Of a DNA stretch of 64,000 nucleotides, positions 26,319 to 36,860 are shown in pieces. A model generated the notes under the pieces. It was given only the letters and a program-made list of their open reading frames with translations. It was not told where the DNA came from and did not search any database. The stretch comes from Stenotrophomonas sp. Ste86 (GTDB lineage: Bacteria; Pseudomonadota; Gammaproteobacteria; Xanthomonadales; Xanthomonadaceae): positions 205,990 through 269,989 of the forward strand of contig NZ_JALJRW010000004.1 of assembly GCF_024519465.1 (NCBI RefSeq), given 5' to 3'. Each line of letters begins with the position of its first letter. Position 1 is the first letter of the stretch. The translations under genes were made by a program, and so were the position numbers.

Positions 26319-28561
26319 GCAGCCACCACCGTTACGCGTGCGGCACCCAGCGGTGCGGTTGCACCGTGGCCCGATTCAATCCAGACCGAGCCCGCGGCGA
26401 CGCGGGTGTCGACCACCACCGGCAGCGTGGCACGGCCGGCGTCGGTGCCGACCTTGGCCATCTGCCCTTCCACCAACTGCAGGCGGGCGGCATCGTCGGC
26501 ATTGAGCACGATGCGCGGGGCGTTGTTGAGCGGATGCGACTGCAGCGCCTGGGCGCGGCGGACCACCGCATCGGTGCGGTAGATCGCGGCGGTGGAGGTC
26601 ACTTCCAGGCCCTCGCCCGCGCCCGACACAGCCGCCGGCGCGGCCGCCGAGGACGAAACGGTGACGCTGACCGGGGCCAGGCTGGCACGCAGGCCGGCCA
26701 GGTCGGTGAACTCGAAACCGGCCAGCGACAGCTCGCCGCCCAGTGCACGCAGCACACGCCAGCCTTCACGCGCCTCGCCCGGCAGCTTGCCGCCGGCACG
26801 GGCCGACTGCTCGCGACCATCGAGGTTGGTCAGGGTGGCATCCACTTCCGGCAGTGCGCCGATCGGCAGGATCACGTCGGCGACGTCGCGGGTCGAGGCA
26901 CAGGCGAACTGGCTGAAAGCCACCACCTGGGCACCGGCCAACGCCTTGCGGGCAGCGGCGGCGTCGGCGAAGTCCAGGCCCGGCTCGATGCCGTAGATGG
27001 CATAGGCCTTGCGCGGCTGGGCCAACATGGCATTGACGTCCTTGCCGGCCGGCAGCACGCCGGCACGGGTCAGGCCCACGGCATTGGCGCCCTGCGGGAT
27101 GCGGCACAGCCTGGCACCGGTGGCGGCGGCGAAATCACGCGCGGCGGCGCGGATCGCGGCCGCCTGCGGGTGGTTTTCAGCGATGCCACCGACGATCAGC
27201 ACGGCGTTGCTGGCGCCCTTGACCGCATCGCGCAGGTCGGCGTTGCCGAGCGCATCGATGAAGGCCGACGGAGCGACGATCTGCTTGCTGGCCAGCTTGA
27301 ACGCGAAATCGAAGTCCACCGGGTTGACGGCGTGGATCTTCGCGTTGCGCGTGGTCTGCGCCTTGCGCAGGCGGGCGTGCAGCAGCGGCAGTTCGTGGCG
27401 GATGTTGCTGCCGAGCACGACGATGCTGTCGGCGCCTTCGATCTCGGCCAGCGGCAGGCCGAACACTTCGGCGGTGGCGGCGTCGGAGAAGTCGCGGTTG
27501 TAGATGCGGTGATCGATATTGGTGGTGCCCAGGCCGGCAGCAAGACGGGCCAGCAGCGCGCCCTCCTCGTTGGAGGCCGACGGGTGCACCAGCACGCCGA
27601 GGTCATCGCCCTGGTGGGCGGTCAGGATGTCCTTGGCCGCGGCCAGGCCTTCGGCCCAGCTCACTTCCCTCCACTCGCCATTGACCTTGCGCAGCGGCTT
27701 GACCGCGCGGTCTTCGCTGTACAGGCCCTGGTGCGAATAGCGGTCGCGATCGGACAGCCAGCATTCGTTGACCGCTTCGTTGTCGCGCGGCACCGCGCGC
27801 AGCACTTCGCCGCGACGCACGTGCAGGAACAGGTTCGAGCCCATCGCGTCGTGGTAACCCAGCGACTCGCGTGCGGTCAGTTCCCACGGACGGGCGCGGA
27901 ACTGGAACACCTTGTTGGTCAACGCGCCGACCGGGCAGACGTCCACGACGTTGCCGGACAGTTCGGTGGTCAGCGGCTTGCCGTCGTAGGTGCCGATCTG
28001 CAGGTTTTCACCGCGGTACATGCCACCCAGCTCGTAGGTACCGGCGACGTCGGCGGTGAAGCGGACGCAGCGGGTGCACTGGATGCAGCGGGTCATTTCG
28101 GTGGCGACCAGCGGACCGATGTCCTCATCGGGCACCACGCGCTTGCGCTCGTTGAAACGGCTGACCGAACGGCCATAGCCCAGCGAGACGTCCTGCAGTT
28201 CGCACTCGCCGCCCTGATCGCAGATCGGGCAGTCCAGCGGGTGGTTGATCAGCAGGAATTCCATCACCGAGCGCTGGAACTTCAGCGCCTTTTCACTGCG
28301 GGTGGCGACCTTCATGCCATCCATGACCGGCGTGGCGCAGGCCGGTGCCGGCTTGGGCGACTTTTCCACGTCGACCAGGCACATGCGGCAGTTGGCGGCG
28401 ATCGGCAGCTTCTCGTGGTAGCAGAAGCGCGGGATCGGAATGCCGGCCTTGTCGGCGGCCTGGATGATCATCGAGCCCTTCGGCACGACCAGCGACTGGC
28501 CGTCGATTTCGACGGTCACGTGGTCCGGTGGCACGCTCGGGTTCACGGGTTGCGCGCTCAT
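26315..28561 (-). CDS. nuoG: NADH-quinone oxidoreductase subunit G
   Basis: 748 residues; the iron-sulfur subunit of the peripheral arm. The N-terminal 2Fe-2S ligands are in [20 protein letters not shown] and ACATPV; the H-C-x3-C-x5-C-type N5 region includes [14 protein letters not shown]; the 4Fe-4S ligands include [10 protein letters not shown] and CPVGAL. The C-terminal two thirds is the molybdopterin-oxidoreductase-like domain without cofactor. ATG 28561 overlaps the nuoF stop. Confidence 0.97.
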   Translation of the reverse strand: MSAQPVNPSVPPDHVTVEIDGQSLVVPKGSMIIQAADKAGIPIPRFCYHEKLPIAANCRMCLVDVEKSPKPAPACATPVMDGMKVATRSEKALKFQRSVMEFLLINHPLDCPICDQGGECELQDVSLGYGRSVSRFNERKRVVPDEDIGPLVATEMTRCIQCTRCVRFTADVAGTYELGGMYRGENLQIGTYDGKPLTTELSGNVVDVCPVGALTNKVFQFRARPWELTARESLGYHDAMGSNLFLHVRRGEVLRAVPRDNEAVNECWLSDRDRYSHQGLYSEDRAVKPLRKVNGEWREVSWAEGLAAAKDILTAHQGDDLGVLVHPSASNEEGALLARLAAGLGTTNIDHRIYNRDFSDAATAEVFGLPLAEIEGADSIVVLGSNIRHELPLLHARLRKAQTTRNAKIHAVNPVDFDFAFKLASKQIVAPSAFIDALGNADLRDAVKGASNAVLIVGGIAENHPQAAAIRAAARDFAAATGARLCRIPQGANAVGLTRAGVLPAGKDVNAMLAQPRKAYAIYGIEPGLDFADAAAARKALAGAQVVAFSQFACASTRDVADVILPIGALPEVDATLTNLDGREQSARAGGKLPGEAREGWRVLRALGGELSLAGFEFTDLAGLRASLAPVSVTVSSSAAAPAAVSGAGEGLEVTSTAAIYRTDAVVRRAQALQSHPLNNAPRIVLNADDAARLQLVEGQMAKVGTDAGRATLPVVVDTRVAAGSVWIESGHGATAPLGAARVTVVAA

Positions 28562-29898
28562 GCGGCGGCTGCCTCCACCTTCTTGCCGTCAACCATCGAA
28601 TGACCGTTGACGATGTAATACTCGAATTCGTCCCAGAACTGGCGCAGGAAGCCCTGGATGGGCCATGCCGCCGCTTCACCGAACGCGCAGATGGTGTGGC
28701 CTTCGATCTGGCCGGCCACCGTCTTCAACTGATGCAGGTCCTCCATCGTGGCCTTGCCGGCGACGATGCGCTCCAGCACGCGGTGCATCCAGCCGGTGCC
28801 TTCACGGCACGGGGTGCACTGCCCACAGGATTCCTTGTGGAAGAACTGGCTGATGCGGCAGGCGAACTTGACGCAGCAGACGCTGTCGTCGAGCACCACG
28901 ATGGCCCCCGAGCCCAGACCGGTGCCCAGGGCACGCAGGGTGTCGTAGTCCATCTGCAGGCCCTTGAGCTCTTCGGCCTTCAGCACCGGCATCGAGACGC
29001 CGCCCGGGACTGCGCCCTTGAGGGTGCGGCCCGGCTTCAGACCACCGGCCATTTCCAGCAGGTCGTCGAAGGTGGTGCCCAGCGGCACTTCGAAGTTGCC
29101 GCCCTTCTGCACGCAGCCGGAGACCGAGAAGATCTTCGGGCCGCCGTTCTTGGTCAGGCTCAGGCCTGCAAACCATTCCGGGCCGTTGCGGATGATCGCC
29201 GGCACCGAGGCATAGGTCTCGGTGTTGTTGATCGTCGACGGCTTGCCGTACAGGCCGAAGTTGGCCGGGAACGGCGGCTTGTAGCGCGGCTGGCCCTTCT
29301 TGCCTTCCAGCGATTCCATCAGCGCGGTTTCTTCGCCGCAGATGTAGGCGCCGGCGCCCAGCGCACCGTAAATATCGATGTCCACGCCGCTGCCGAGGAT
29401 GTCCTTGCCCAGCCAGCCGTTCGCGTACGCGTCGGCCAGGGCCTGTTCGAAGTTCTCGAACGGCTCGTGGTGGAACTCACCGCGCAGGTAGTTGTAGCCC
29501 ACGGTCGAGCCGGTGGCGTAGCAGGCGATCGCCATGCCTTCCACGACCGAATGCGGGTTGTAGCGCAGGATGTCGCGGTCCTTGCAGGTCCCCGGCTCGG
29601 ATTCATCCGAGTTGCACAGGATGTACTTCTGCATGGTGCCCTTGGGCATGAAGGACCACTTCAGGCCGGTCGGGAAGCCCGCGCCGCCACGGCCGCGCAG
29701 GTTGGACTGCTTGACCATCTCGATGACCTGCTCCGGCGAGATCTTCTCTTCGAGGATCTTGCGCAGCGCGGCATAGCCACCGGTCTTGAGGTAGCTCTCA
29801 TACGACCACGGAGTGTCGTAATGCAGGGTGGTGTAGACCACCTGGTGCGGCAACGGTGCGGGACCGACCGGACCACTGGGTGCGTGATGATGTGCCAT
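28558..29898 (-). CDS. nuoF: NADH-quinone oxidoreductase subunit F (NADH-binding, FMN)
   Basis: 446 residues. Oxidises NADH with FMN and holds cluster N3. Gly-rich NADH/FMN loop [14 protein letters not shown] and [15 protein letters not shown] are present; the N3 Cys motif is [15 protein letters not shown] 29898, three bases after nuoE. Confidence 0.97.
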   Translation of the reverse strand: MAHHHAPSGPVGPAPLPHQVVYTTLHYDTPWSYESYLKTGGYAALRKILEEKISPEQVIEMVKQSNLRGRGGAGFPTGLKWSFMPKGTMQKYILCNSDESEPGTCKDRDILRYNPHSVVEGMAIACYATGSTVGYNYLRGEFHHEPFENFEQALADAYANGWLGKDILGSGVDIDIYGALGAGAYICGEETALMESLEGKKGQPRYKPPFPANFGLYGKPSTINNTETYASVPAIIRNGPEWFAGLSLTKNGGPKIFSVSGCVQKGGNFEVPLGTTFDDLLEMAGGLKPGRTLKGAVPGGVSMPVLKAEELKGLQMDYDTLRALGTGLGSGAIVVLDDSVCCVKFACRISQFFHKESCGQCTPCREGTGWMHRVLERIVAGKATMEDLHQLKTVAGQIEGHTICAFGEAAAWPIQGFLRQFWDEFEYYIVNGHSMVDGKKVEAAAA

Positions 29899-29901
29899 GT
29901 C

Positions 29902-30429
29902 TTACTCCAACCCGTCCAGCAGCTCGTCGACTTTCTCGACGGTCAGGCGCTCGTGGTAATGGCCATTGATGACCATCATCGGCGCACCGGCGCAACCGGC
30001 CAGGCATTCTTCTTCGCGCTTGAGGTAGATGCGGCCGTCGGCGGTGGACTGACCGGTCTTGCAGCCGAGCTTCTTTTCGGCGTGCGCGACCAGGTCTTCG
30101 GCGCCGTTCAACCAGCAGCTGATGTTGGTGCAGAAGGCAACGTTGTGGCGACCGACCTTCTCCAGCTCGAACATCGAGTAGAAGCTGGCCACTTCGTAGG
30201 CCCACACCGGCGGCAGGTCCAGGTACTTGGCGACGCCGGCGATCAACTCGTCGGTCAGCCAGCCTGCGTTCTGTTCCTGTGCGGCGTGCAGGCCCTGCAG
30301 GACAGCCGAGCGCTTGCGATCCGGCGGGAACTTGGCCAGCCAGTGATCGATGTGCGCACGGGTCTTGTCGTTCAAGACCACCATCGGGTCGACGTCGCGC
30401 GCCGCCTCGAAATTACCTGTCGCCTTCAT
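29902..30429 (-). CDS. nuoE: NADH-quinone oxidoreductase subunit E
   Basis: 175 residues; thioredoxin-fold 2Fe-2S (N1a) protein. Ligands appear as CTNISCWLNG (C-x4-C spacing) and EECLAGCAGAP (C-x3-C). Upstream, a 94-base gap to nuoD contains the hairpin at 30477-30494, the only sizeable break within the operon. Confidence 0.96.
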   Translation of the reverse strand: MKATGNFEAARDVDPMVVLNDKTRAHIDHWLAKFPPDRKRSAVLQGLHAAQEQNAGWLTDELIAGVAKYLDLPPVWAYEVASFYSMFELEKVGRHNVAFCTNISCWLNGAEDLVAHAEKKLGCKTGQSTADGRIYLKREEECLAGCAGAPMMVINGHYHERLTVEKVDELLDGLE

Positions 30430-30476
30430 CGGCCGACCTCAGCGAATACGAAATCGTTAAAAACCAGAACCTGCAG

Positions 30477-30494
30477 CGCCGGCAACAGCCGGCG
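30477..30494 (-). other. Hairpin in the nuoD-nuoE gap
   Basis: Perfect seven-base stem CGCCGGC/GCCGGCG with loop AACA, read after nuoD; a GGTTTTTAACG run follows 16 bases later. Likely affects mRNA stability or gives partial termination between nuoD and nuoE. Confidence 0.5.
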
Positions 30495-30523
30495 GGTGTC
30501 AGGCATCGTGCAAGCGGATGCGA

Positions 30524-31831
30524 TCACCGGTCCACCTCGCCGAACACCAGATCGTAGGTACCAATCATGGCGACCACGTCGGCGAGCATGTGCCCGCGCA
30601 CGATCGAGTCGATCGAGGACAGATGGGCGAAGCCCGGCGCGCGCAGGTGCACGCGGAACGGCTTGTTGGCACCATCGGACATCAGGTAGCAGCCGAACTC
30701 GCCCTTGGGCGCTTCGACGGCGGCGTAGGTTTCGCCGGCCGGGACGCAATAGCCTTCACTGAACAGCTTGAAGTGATGGATCAGCGCTTCCATGTCGTCC
30801 TTCATGTCTTCGCGGCTGGGCGGCGCGACCTTGAAGTTCTTGACCATGACCGGGCCGGGGTTGGCCTTGAGCCAGGTGACGCACTGCTTGATGATGCGGT
30901 TGGACTCGCGCATCTCGGCCACGCGCACCAGGTAACGGTCGTAGCAGTCGCCTTCCTTGCCGAGCGGGATGTCGAAATCGACCGCGTCGTACTTGGCATA
31001 CGGCTGCTTCTTGCGCAGATCCCAGGCAATGCCCGAGCCGCGCAGCATCACGCCGGTCATGCCCCAGGCGTGCGCCAGCTCGGGGGTCACCACGCCGATG
31101 CCGACGGTGCGCTGCTTCCAGATGCGATTGTCGGTGAGCAGGGTTTCGTACTCGTCCACGCGCTTGGGGAACTCAGCGGTGAAGTTTTCCAGGAAATCGA
31201 GCAGCGAACCTTCGCGCGAGGCGTTGAGGTTCTTCAGGGCGTTGCCCTTGTGCCAGCGCGATTCCTTGTACTTGGGCATGCGGTCCGGCAGGTCGCGGTA
31301 AACGCCGCCCGGACGGTAGTACGCCGCGTGCATGCGCGCGCCGGAGACCGCTTCATAGCAATCCATCAGCTCTTCGCGTTCACGGAAGGCGTACAGCATG
31401 ACCGCCATCGCGCCCAGATCGAGCGCGTTGGAGCCCAGCCACATCAGGTGGTTCAGGATGCGGGTGATTTCGTCGAACATGGTGCGGATGTACTGCGCAC
31501 GCTCAGGCGCTTCGATCCCCATCAGGGTTTCGATCGCGCGCACGTAGGCGTGCTCGTTGCACATCATCGACACGTAATCCAGGCGATCCATGTAACCGAT
31601 CGACTGGTTGAACGGCTTGGACTCGGCCAGCTTTTCGGTACCACGGTGCAGCAGGCCCACGTGGGGGTCGGCACGCATGATGGTTTCGCCGTCCATTTCC
31701 AGGATCAGGCGCAGCACACCGTGCGCGGCCGGATGCTGGGGACCGAAGTTCATGGTGTAGTTGCGGATTTCCTGGCGCAGTTCGGCCGGGTTGCTCGCAA
31801 AGGCCTGGTGGGCCTGGGTGAATTCGCTCAC
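30524..31831 (-). CDS. nuoD: NADH-quinone oxidoreductase subunit D (49 kDa)
   Basis: 435 residues; hydrogenase-large-subunit relative that forms most of the quinone site. Conserved [14 protein letters not shown] carries the quinone-site His, and [15 protein letters not shown] the Tyr. Separate from NuoC, unlike the fused NuoCD of E. coli. Start is GTG at 31831, overlapping the nuoC stop (GTGA). Confidence 0.97.
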   Translation of the reverse strand: MSEFTQAHQAFASNPAELRQEIRNYTMNFGPQHPAAHGVLRLILEMDGETIMRADPHVGLLHRGTEKLAESKPFNQSIGYMDRLDYVSMMCNEHAYVRAIETLMGIEAPERAQYIRTMFDEITRILNHLMWLGSNALDLGAMAVMLYAFREREELMDCYEAVSGARMHAAYYRPGGVYRDLPDRMPKYKESRWHKGNALKNLNASREGSLLDFLENFTAEFPKRVDEYETLLTDNRIWKQRTVGIGVVTPELAHAWGMTGVMLRGSGIAWDLRKKQPYAKYDAVDFDIPLGKEGDCYDRYLVRVAEMRESNRIIKQCVTWLKANPGPVMVKNFKVAPPSREDMKDDMEALIHHFKLFSEGYCVPAGETYAAVEAPKGEFGCYLMSDGANKPFRVHLRAPGFAHLSSIDSIVRGHMLADVVAMIGTYDLVFGEVDR

Positions 31832-32580
31832 TTGCTTGCCTCCGACTGCGCGGATTCACCGGCAGCGGTCTGGAAACGGGCGTCGTCACGGATCACGCGC
31901 GGCACGCCGACGCGCGGTTCGACCGAGGTGACCGGCTCGTAGATGACGCGCTGCTTTTCTTCGTCGTAGCGCACTTCGACGTTGCCGATCAGCGGGAAAT
32001 CCTTGCGGAACGGATGGCCCACGAAACCGTAGTCGGTCAGGATCCGGCGCAGGTCCGGATGGCCTTCGAAAATCACGCCGAACAGGTCGAACGCTTCGCG
32101 CTCGAACCAGTTCAGGCCCGGCCATACGTTGGTCAGCGAGGCGACCACCGGCAGTTCCTCATTCGGCGCAAAGCAACGGATGCGCATGGTGAGGTTGTGC
32201 TGGTAGGAGCGCAGCTGGGCGACCACGGCGAAACGCTGCAGCGGAATCGGCTGCGGCTGGGCGCCATCGCTGGTTTCGCGGGTGGGGAATTCACCCCAGG
32301 CGAAACGACCGACAGACTTGCCCTCGACGCCACGGCTGAAGCCCTGGGACGACACATCGGCCGTATCCCATTCGTCGCTGCCGTAGCCGAGGTAGTCCAG
32401 GCCGCACAGGTCAACGGCCTGCTCGAAACCGAATTCGTCGCGCAGCGCCACAGCAGTGGCATGCCAGTCAGCGGCGGGCACTTCCAGCGTCACTTCGCCG
32501 CGGGGTTCGACCACGAAGACCTGCGCACCTGCGAAACGTGCGGAAAGTCGGTCGATGAAGGAAGGTGCTTGCTCTGCCAT
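31828..32580 (-). CDS. nuoC: NADH-quinone oxidoreductase subunit C (30 kDa)
   Basis: 250 residues; peripheral-arm scaffold. Family signature [40 protein letters not shown] is present in full (read over about residues 165-205). ATG 32580; 32 bases after nuoB. Confidence 0.96.
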   Translation of the reverse strand: MAEQAPSFIDRLSARFAGAQVFVVEPRGEVTLEVPAADWHATAVALRDEFGFEQAVDLCGLDYLGYGSDEWDTADVSSQGFSRGVEGKSVGRFAWGEFPTRETSDGAQPQPIPLQRFAVVAQLRSYQHNLTMRIRCFAPNEELPVVASLTNVWPGLNWFEREAFDLFGVIFEGHPDLRRILTDYGFVGHPFRKDFPLIGNVEVRYDEEKQRVIYEPVTSVEPRVGVPRVIRDDARFQTAAGESAQSEASK

Positions 32581-32612
32581 GGGGGCTTGGCGTGCTCTTG
32601 TCAGGAGGGATG

Positions 32613-33167
32613 TCAGCGGGCGATGGTCTGCGTACGCCAGATCTTCTTCTGCAATTGCAGGATCCCGTACACCAGCGCTTCGGCGGTAGGTGGGCAGCCG
32701 GGAACATAAATGTCCACCGGCACCACGCGGTCACAGCCACGCACTACTGCATACGAGTAGTGGTAGTAGCCGCCACCGTTGGCGCAGCTGCCCATCGAGA
32801 TGACCCACTTCGGGTCCGGCATCTGGTCATAGACCTTGCGCAGCGCCGGGGCCATCTTGTTGACCAGGGTACCGGCGACGATCATCACGTCGGACTGACG
32901 CGGCGACGGGCGGAACACTACCCCGTAGCGGTCAAGGTCCAGGCGCGCGGCGCCGGCATGCATCATTTCCACGGCGCAGCACGCCAGACCAAAGGTCATC
33001 GGCCACATCGAGCCGGTGCGTGCCCAGTTGAGCAGCGCGTCGACACTGGTGGTCAGGTAACCCTTTTCCAGCAGCGGGTTGTCGCCTTCGGGACGCAGGA
33101 TGTCATCGACCCGCCCTTCCGGGACCGGGTTGTTCATCAGGCCGTCGAGCGTCTGAATCACTCCCAT
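32613..33167 (-). CDS. nuoB: NADH-quinone oxidoreductase subunit B
   Basis: 184 residues; holds cluster N2, which reduces quinone. The tandem Cys are in [14 protein letters not shown], with the remaining ligands in [21 protein letters not shown] and [14 protein letters not shown] 33167 chosen ([11 protein letters not shown]), overlapping the end of nuoA by 10 bases; a longer frame to 33278 lies within nuoA. Confidence 0.97.
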   Translation of the reverse strand: MGVIQTLDGLMNNPVPEGRVDDILRPEGDNPLLEKGYLTTSVDALLNWARTGSMWPMTFGLACCAVEMMHAGAARLDLDRYGVVFRPSPRQSDVMIVAGTLVNKMAPALRKVYDQMPDPKWVISMGSCANGGGYYHYSYAVVRGCDRVVPVDIYVPGCPPTAEALVYGILQLQKKIWRTQTIAR

Positions 33168-33514
33168 TCCAGCGCTCCCTTCTTCCAGACGTAAATGAAA
33201 CCGAGGAAAAGCATGCCCACGAACAGGCCCATCGTGACCAGCGAACGTGCGCCCAGCTCCATGAAGACCTGGGTCCACGGCACGATGAAGATGATTTCCA
33301 AGTCAAATACGATGAACTGGATCGCGATCAGGTAGTAGCGCACATCGAACTTCATGCGCGCGTCCTCGAAAGCCTCGAAGCCGCATTCGTACGGCGAGAG
33401 CTTTTTCAGATCAGGACGTCGTGGACCGAGGAATCGGCCAACCAGCATCAGCGAAACGCCGATACCGGTGGCAACGATCAGAAACAGCAGAGACGGCAAA
33501 TATTCGGCCAGCAC
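33158..33514 (-). CDS. nuoA: NADH-quinone oxidoreductase subunit A
   Basis: 118 residues, three helices. Conserved [36 protein letters not shown] includes the acidic loop at the quinone channel. Start is GTG at 33514 ([15 protein letters not shown]), just before the first helix; the frame extends upstream into non-conserved sequence. First gene of the 14-gene operon, 112 bases downstream of tRNA-Leu. Confidence 0.95.
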   Translation of the reverse strand: MLAEYLPSLLFLIVATGIGVSLMLVGRFLGPRRPDLKKLSPYECGFEAFEDARMKFDVRYYLIAIQFIVFDLEIIFIVPWTQVFMELGARSLVTMGLFVGMLFLGFIYVWKKGALEWE

Positions 33515-33626
33515 AGCGATTCTCTCTTGCCTCTGCCGCTGCGCCTGCAGGCGCTTTGGCATGGGGGAGTGGACGGATACCGCTACCTGGCGCTTTGCGC
33601 GCCAGACGAACCCGCTTACAAACAAA

Positions 33627-33711
33627 TGGTGCCCAAGAGGGGACTCGAACCCCTACGACTCTCGTCGCTACCACCTCAAGGTAGTGCGTCTACCAATTCC
33701 GCCACCTGGGC
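33627..33711 (-). tRNA. tRNA-Leu (GAG)
   Basis: 85 bases with encoded CCA. The anticodon loop is TTGAGGT between CTACC and GGTAG, so the anticodon is GAG. A long variable arm typical of class II tRNAs and a TTCGAGT T-loop are present. It lies between secG and nuoA, all read in the same direction. An upstream TACAAT (33763-33768) may be its -10, but no good -35 is seen. Confidence 0.96.
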
Positions 33712-33775
33712 TTACGTTTGCATTGACGGGATTCCCTATCGGACTCCCTCAATGCGCCGCATATTGTAACCGTCT

Positions 33776-34216
33776 TCAGCGAGTCTGGGAGCCTTCCGAA
33801 GGCTTTTCTTCACCCGATTTCGGCGTTTCCGCCTGAGCCGGCACAGTTGCCTGCGGAACCGGCTGCTGCACAGCGGTTTCCGGGGCCTTGGGCACGGCCG
33901 GCAGCTCGCCCGCCGGGGCGGCCGGGGTCGTTGCGACCGGGGCCGACATCAGACCGAGATCCTGGCCGCTGGTCGGACGCGAGCCATGGCTGGCGTACCA
34001 GGCCATGAAGAGGCTGATGCCGAAGAACACCACGGCCAGCCACTTGGTCGACTTGGACAGGAAGTTGGACGCGCCACGCGCGCCGAACACGGTCCCGGAG
34101 GCACCGGCACCGAAGCCCGAGCCTGCGGCCGCACCGGAACCACGCTGCATCAGAATGAGCGCGATCATGGCCACTGCCACCAGCACGTAGACCACATTGA
34201 GGATCAACATCAGCAT
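33776..34216 (-). CDS. secG: Protein-export membrane protein SecG
   Basis: 146 residues from ATG 34216. Two helices (about 2-22 and 52-70) around the conserved ALILMQRGSGAAAGSGFG-type loop and GASNFLSKSTKW; part of the SecYEG channel. After residue 80 there is a hydrophilic Pro/Ala/Glu-rich tail of some 65 residues, which E. coli SecG (110 residues) lacks. Placed between tpiA and tRNA-Leu/nuo. Confidence 0.95.
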   Translation of the reverse strand: MLMLILNVVYVLVAVAMIALILMQRGSGAAAGSGFGAGASGTVFGARGASNFLSKSTKWLAVVFFGISLFMAWYASHGSRPTSGQDLGLMSAPVATTPAAPAGELPAVPKAPETAVQQPVPQATVPAQAETPKSGEEKPSEGSQTR

Positions 34217-34236
34217 TTCGAATCCGTCCTCGGACT

Positions 34237-34260
34237 GTAAATGCCGGCCAGCAGCCGGCA
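34237..34260 (+). repeat. Degenerate SMAG-like palindrome
   Basis: GTAA then TGCCGGC-CAGCA-GCCGGCA; one base off the GTAG start of this repeat class. It occupies most of the tpiA-secG gap. Confidence 0.55.
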
Positions 34261-34270
34261 ACATTATTCT

Positions 34271-35026
34271 TTATCGCCCGGCCGCCGCATCGACGATGGC
34301 CAGGAAGTCCGCGGCAACCAACGAGGCGCCGCCCACCAGCCCACCATCGACATCGGGCTGTGCGAACAGTTCCCCTGCGTTGTCGGGCTTCACGCTGCCG
34401 CCGTACAGGATCGGCAACGAATCGGCTATTCTAGCATCCAGCTTGGCCACTTCGCCACGGATGAACGCATGGACCTGCTGGGCCTGCTCCTTGGAAGCGG
34501 TGCGGCCGGTGCCGATTGCCCAGACCGGCTCATAGGCGACAACGGCGTGCTGGAAGCCGGCCGGGCCGACCAGGTCGAGGACCGGGGCCAGCTGGCCGGC
34601 AATGACCTGTTCGGTCTGGCCGGCCTCGCGCTGCTCCAGGGTTTCACCCACGCACAGCACCGGGACCAGGCCGGCATGCAGGGCGGCGGCGAACTTGCGC
34701 GCGACCAGCTCGCTGCTTTCGGCGTGGTACTGGCGCCGCTCGGAGTGGCCGACCAGGCCGTAGCGGGCGCCAACTTCGGCGAGCATGGCCGCAGAGACCT
34801 CACCGGTGTAGGCCCCCTTCTCATTGGAGCTGACGTCCTGGGAGCCGAAGGCGATGGCGCGGCCTTCGAACGCTTCGACCAGTTCGCCCAGATAGGGCAA
34901 CGGGGGCAGGATCACCACCTCGACGCCGTCGGCCGGGACGCTGGCCACCAGGTCGCTGACCAGGTCCGTGGCGAATTGGCGGCTGCCGTGCAGCTTCCAG
35001 TTACCGGCGACGATCTTGCGACGCAT
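34271..35026 (-). CDS. tpiA: Triosephosphate isomerase
   Basis: 251 residues (family about 250). Interconverts dihydroxyacetone phosphate and glyceraldehyde-3-phosphate. N9 and K11 lie in the N-terminal AGNWKLHGS; catalytic Glu is in YEPVWAIGTG, followed by the mobile loop; the phosphate loop ILYGGSVKPDN is near the end. ATG 35026 has AAAGGAG 7 bases upstream; the long upstream frame crosses repeats and is not coding. Confidence 0.97.
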   Translation of the reverse strand: MRRKIVAGNWKLHGSRQFATDLVSDLVASVPADGVEVVILPPLPYLGELVEAFEGRAIAFGSQDVSSNEKGAYTGEVSAAMLAEVGARYGLVGHSERRQYHAESSELVARKFAAALHAGLVPVLCVGETLEQREAGQTEQVIAGQLAPVLDLVGPAGFQHAVVAYEPVWAIGTGRTASKEQAQQVHAFIRGEVAKLDARIADSLPILYGGSVKPDNAGELFAQPDVDGGLVGGASLVAADFLAIVDAAAGR

Positions 35027-35154
35027 GGCGATGCTCCTTTGGGTATCAGCCGCCCATGATAACGGATGTAACGAAATGGGGTGGCTGCGAAAACGCTTAC
35101 ATTTCAAATGGATATTGGGGGGCGAACGGCGGTGGCTGGGGGTTTCATCGTGCC

Positions 35155-35338
35155 GGGAGGGCGTAGGTGGGAGGGCGGGACGCGCCGTAAACCCGGCCTT
35201 GGAGGCTCGCAGGCGCCTTGCGCGCGTGCGCAGTCCTGCGCACGCGGCAAGACCGGGCGGGGCGTCCTGCCCAGCCCGTCCGACGCATGCGTCGGACCCA
35301 GGCCGCCTGACGGTCCCGCCCTCCCACCCACGCCTCCC
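35155..35338 (+). repeat. Palindromic repeat, family P, long form (copy B)
   Basis: Outer arms of about 26-27 bases (35155-35181 and 35313-35338, near-perfect). Inside: CGCGCCGTAAACCC, GGAGGCTCG, GGCGCC, a hairpin around GTGCGCAGTCCTGCGCAC, then GGCGTCCTGCCCA and the perfect palindrome GTCCGACGCATGCGTCGGAC (35278-35297). Same plan as copy D. Upstream of tpiA. Confidence 0.85.
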
Positions 35339-35374
35339 CTGACAGTTGGCCGGCTCGCCCGGGGGCTGAAGAGC

Positions 35375-35399
35375 GTGCCGACCAGCGGTCGGCACCTAC
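35375..35399 (-). repeat. SMAG/REP palindrome
   Basis: GTGCCGACC-AGC-GGTCGGCAC followed by CTAC (GTAG at the start on the minus strand). Perfect nine-base arms. Lies between two family P repeats. Confidence 0.85.
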
Positions 35400-35462
35400 C
35401 CCGCCTGACAGCCCGCCTTTCCCGCTCTTCCTGCCCTTCCGACCGATCACGGCAATCCATCT

Positions 35463-35573
35463 GGGCGGGCGGTGCCATGCCCAGCCGGGACCGTCGGGCG
35501 CCATGGATGGCGCCCGCGAGCCCCCTGGGATGGGTTTACGGCGTGTCCCGGCTGGGCATGGCATCGCCCGCCC
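35463..35573 (-). repeat. Palindromic repeat, family P, short form (copy C, inverted)
   Basis: Outer arms 35463-35491 and 35545-35573: 29 bases with one mismatch. The core reads on the minus strand (GACACGCCGTAAACCCATCC, then CGCGGGCGCC), with inner palindrome GGGCGCCATGGATGGCGCCC at 35496-35515. The bases from 35574 to 35633 show nothing further. Confidence 0.85.
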
Positions 35574-35633
35574 CAGCGATAGCCACGGCTCAGCCGGCTG
35601 TTAGCCCTTCACCTTCGCACCAGCCATCCCATA

Positions 35634-35658
35634 TAAAGAAAGCCGCCCTTCGGCGGCC
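35634..35658 (-). terminator. Terminator of the 2OG-oxygenase gene
   Basis: Minus strand: GCCGCC/GGCGGC stem (35652-35657 with 35642-35647, 4-base loop) then TTTCTTTATA (35632-35641). About 70 bases past the gene's stop, with a SMAG element between. Confidence 0.8.
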
Positions 35659-35668
35659 TTCACGGGGC

Positions 35669-35695
35669 ATGCCGACCCAAAGGGCCGGCATCTAC
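35669..35695 (-). repeat. SMAG/REP palindrome
   Basis: ATGCCGACCC-AAA-GGGCCGGCAT, one mismatch, followed by CTAC (GTAG on the minus strand). Confidence 0.75.
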
Positions 35696-35727
35696 CGGGA
35701 GGGAATCGGCACAAGGCCGACGCCTCC

Positions 35728-36663
35728 TTATTTCAGCTTGATCTCGCGCAGACGCTCTTCCAGGAAACCGTGAGCGGTGATCGGCTCCGGGTAGCGGCTC
35801 GGGTTTTCCGGCGTGATGCAGGTCGGCAGCACGTCAATCAGGTAGTCCGGGTTCGGGTGCAGGAAGAACGGCACCGAATAGCGCGGCTGGCGCGCCTGCT
35901 CGCCCGGAGGATTGACCACGCGGTGGATGGTGGACGGATACACGTGATTGGTCAGGCGCTGCAGCATGTCGCCGATGTTCACCACGATCGTGTCCGCGTC
36001 CGAAGTGAACGGCACCCACTTGCCCTCGTGCGACTGCACCTCCAGGCCCGCTGCGCTGGCACCCACCAGCAGTGTGATGAAGTTGATATCGCCGTGTGCA
36101 CCGGCGCGCACGTTGGGAATGTTCTCGGCGGTGATCGGCGGGTAGTGGATCGGCCGCAGGATCGAGTTGCCGTTGTTGGTCTTGTCGGCGAAGAAATCTT
36201 CCGGCAGGCCGATGTGAAGGGCCAAGGCCGACAGCACCCGCGAGCCCAGCGTGTCCAGCGCCTGGTACAGCGCATAGCCCCGCTCGCGGAAGTTCGGCAC
36301 CTCGCTCGGCCACAGGTTCGGCGCCATCACGTCACGGTACCTGGAGTCGTCCGGGATCTCGCGACCGATGTGCCAGAACTCCTTCAGGTCGAAATGCGCC
36401 GAGCCCTTGGCCGTTTCCACGCCGAAGGCCGTGTAACCACGGGCGCCACCGCTGCCCGGCACGTGGTACGTGCGCTTGGTTTCTTCCGGCAGCGCGAAGA
36501 AGGCCTTGAAGACCTCATAGGCCGCGTCGATATCGGCCTGCGGGATGCCGTGGTTGCGGATGCCCGCGAATCCCCATTCGCGGTAGGCCGCGCCCAGCTC
36601 GGCGACGAACGCGTCGCGGTCACTGTCGAAACGGGTGATATCGAGGGTCGGGATCTGGCTCAC
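35728..36663 (-). CDS. 2-oxoglutarate/Fe(II) oxygenase, isopenicillin N synthase family
   Basis: 311 residues. N-terminal DIOX_N-type region (IPTLDITRFDSDRDAFVAELGAAYREWGFAGIRNHGI) and C-terminal jelly roll with the iron triad H190-x-D192 and H247, and the 2-oxoglutarate-binding R261-x-S263 (PRYSVPFF). These are fully conserved, so an active dioxygenase is expected; the substrate is unknown, as in most bacterial relatives. GTG start at 36663 with AGGA upstream. Divergent from the glycosyltransferase gene. Confidence 0.88.
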   Translation of the reverse strand: MSQIPTLDITRFDSDRDAFVAELGAAYREWGFAGIRNHGIPQADIDAAYEVFKAFFALPEETKRTYHVPGSGGARGYTAFGVETAKGSAHFDLKEFWHIGREIPDDSRYRDVMAPNLWPSEVPNFRERGYALYQALDTLGSRVLSALALHIGLPEDFFADKTNNGNSILRPIHYPPITAENIPNVRAGAHGDINFITLLVGASAAGLEVQSHEGKWVPFTSDADTIVVNIGDMLQRLTNHVYPSTIHRVVNPPGEQARQPRYSVPFFLHPNPDYLIDVLPTCITPENPSRYPEPITAHGFLEERLREIKLK

Positions 36664-36860
36664 AGCGGTTCCTGGCTAGTTCGGATGGGTCACGGGCCAC
36701 CACTGTGGCCCGGCTGAACATTGTGCCAGATCCGACCATCGGCACTGCCGACACAAAGATACAAACCGATACAATGCGCCGCCCGCCTTCCTCTGGACGG
36801 GTCGCCGACGCAGCCGCCGCCGCCACGTCCCCTGCCCTCCTGCGCCACCCGAGCCGCTCC

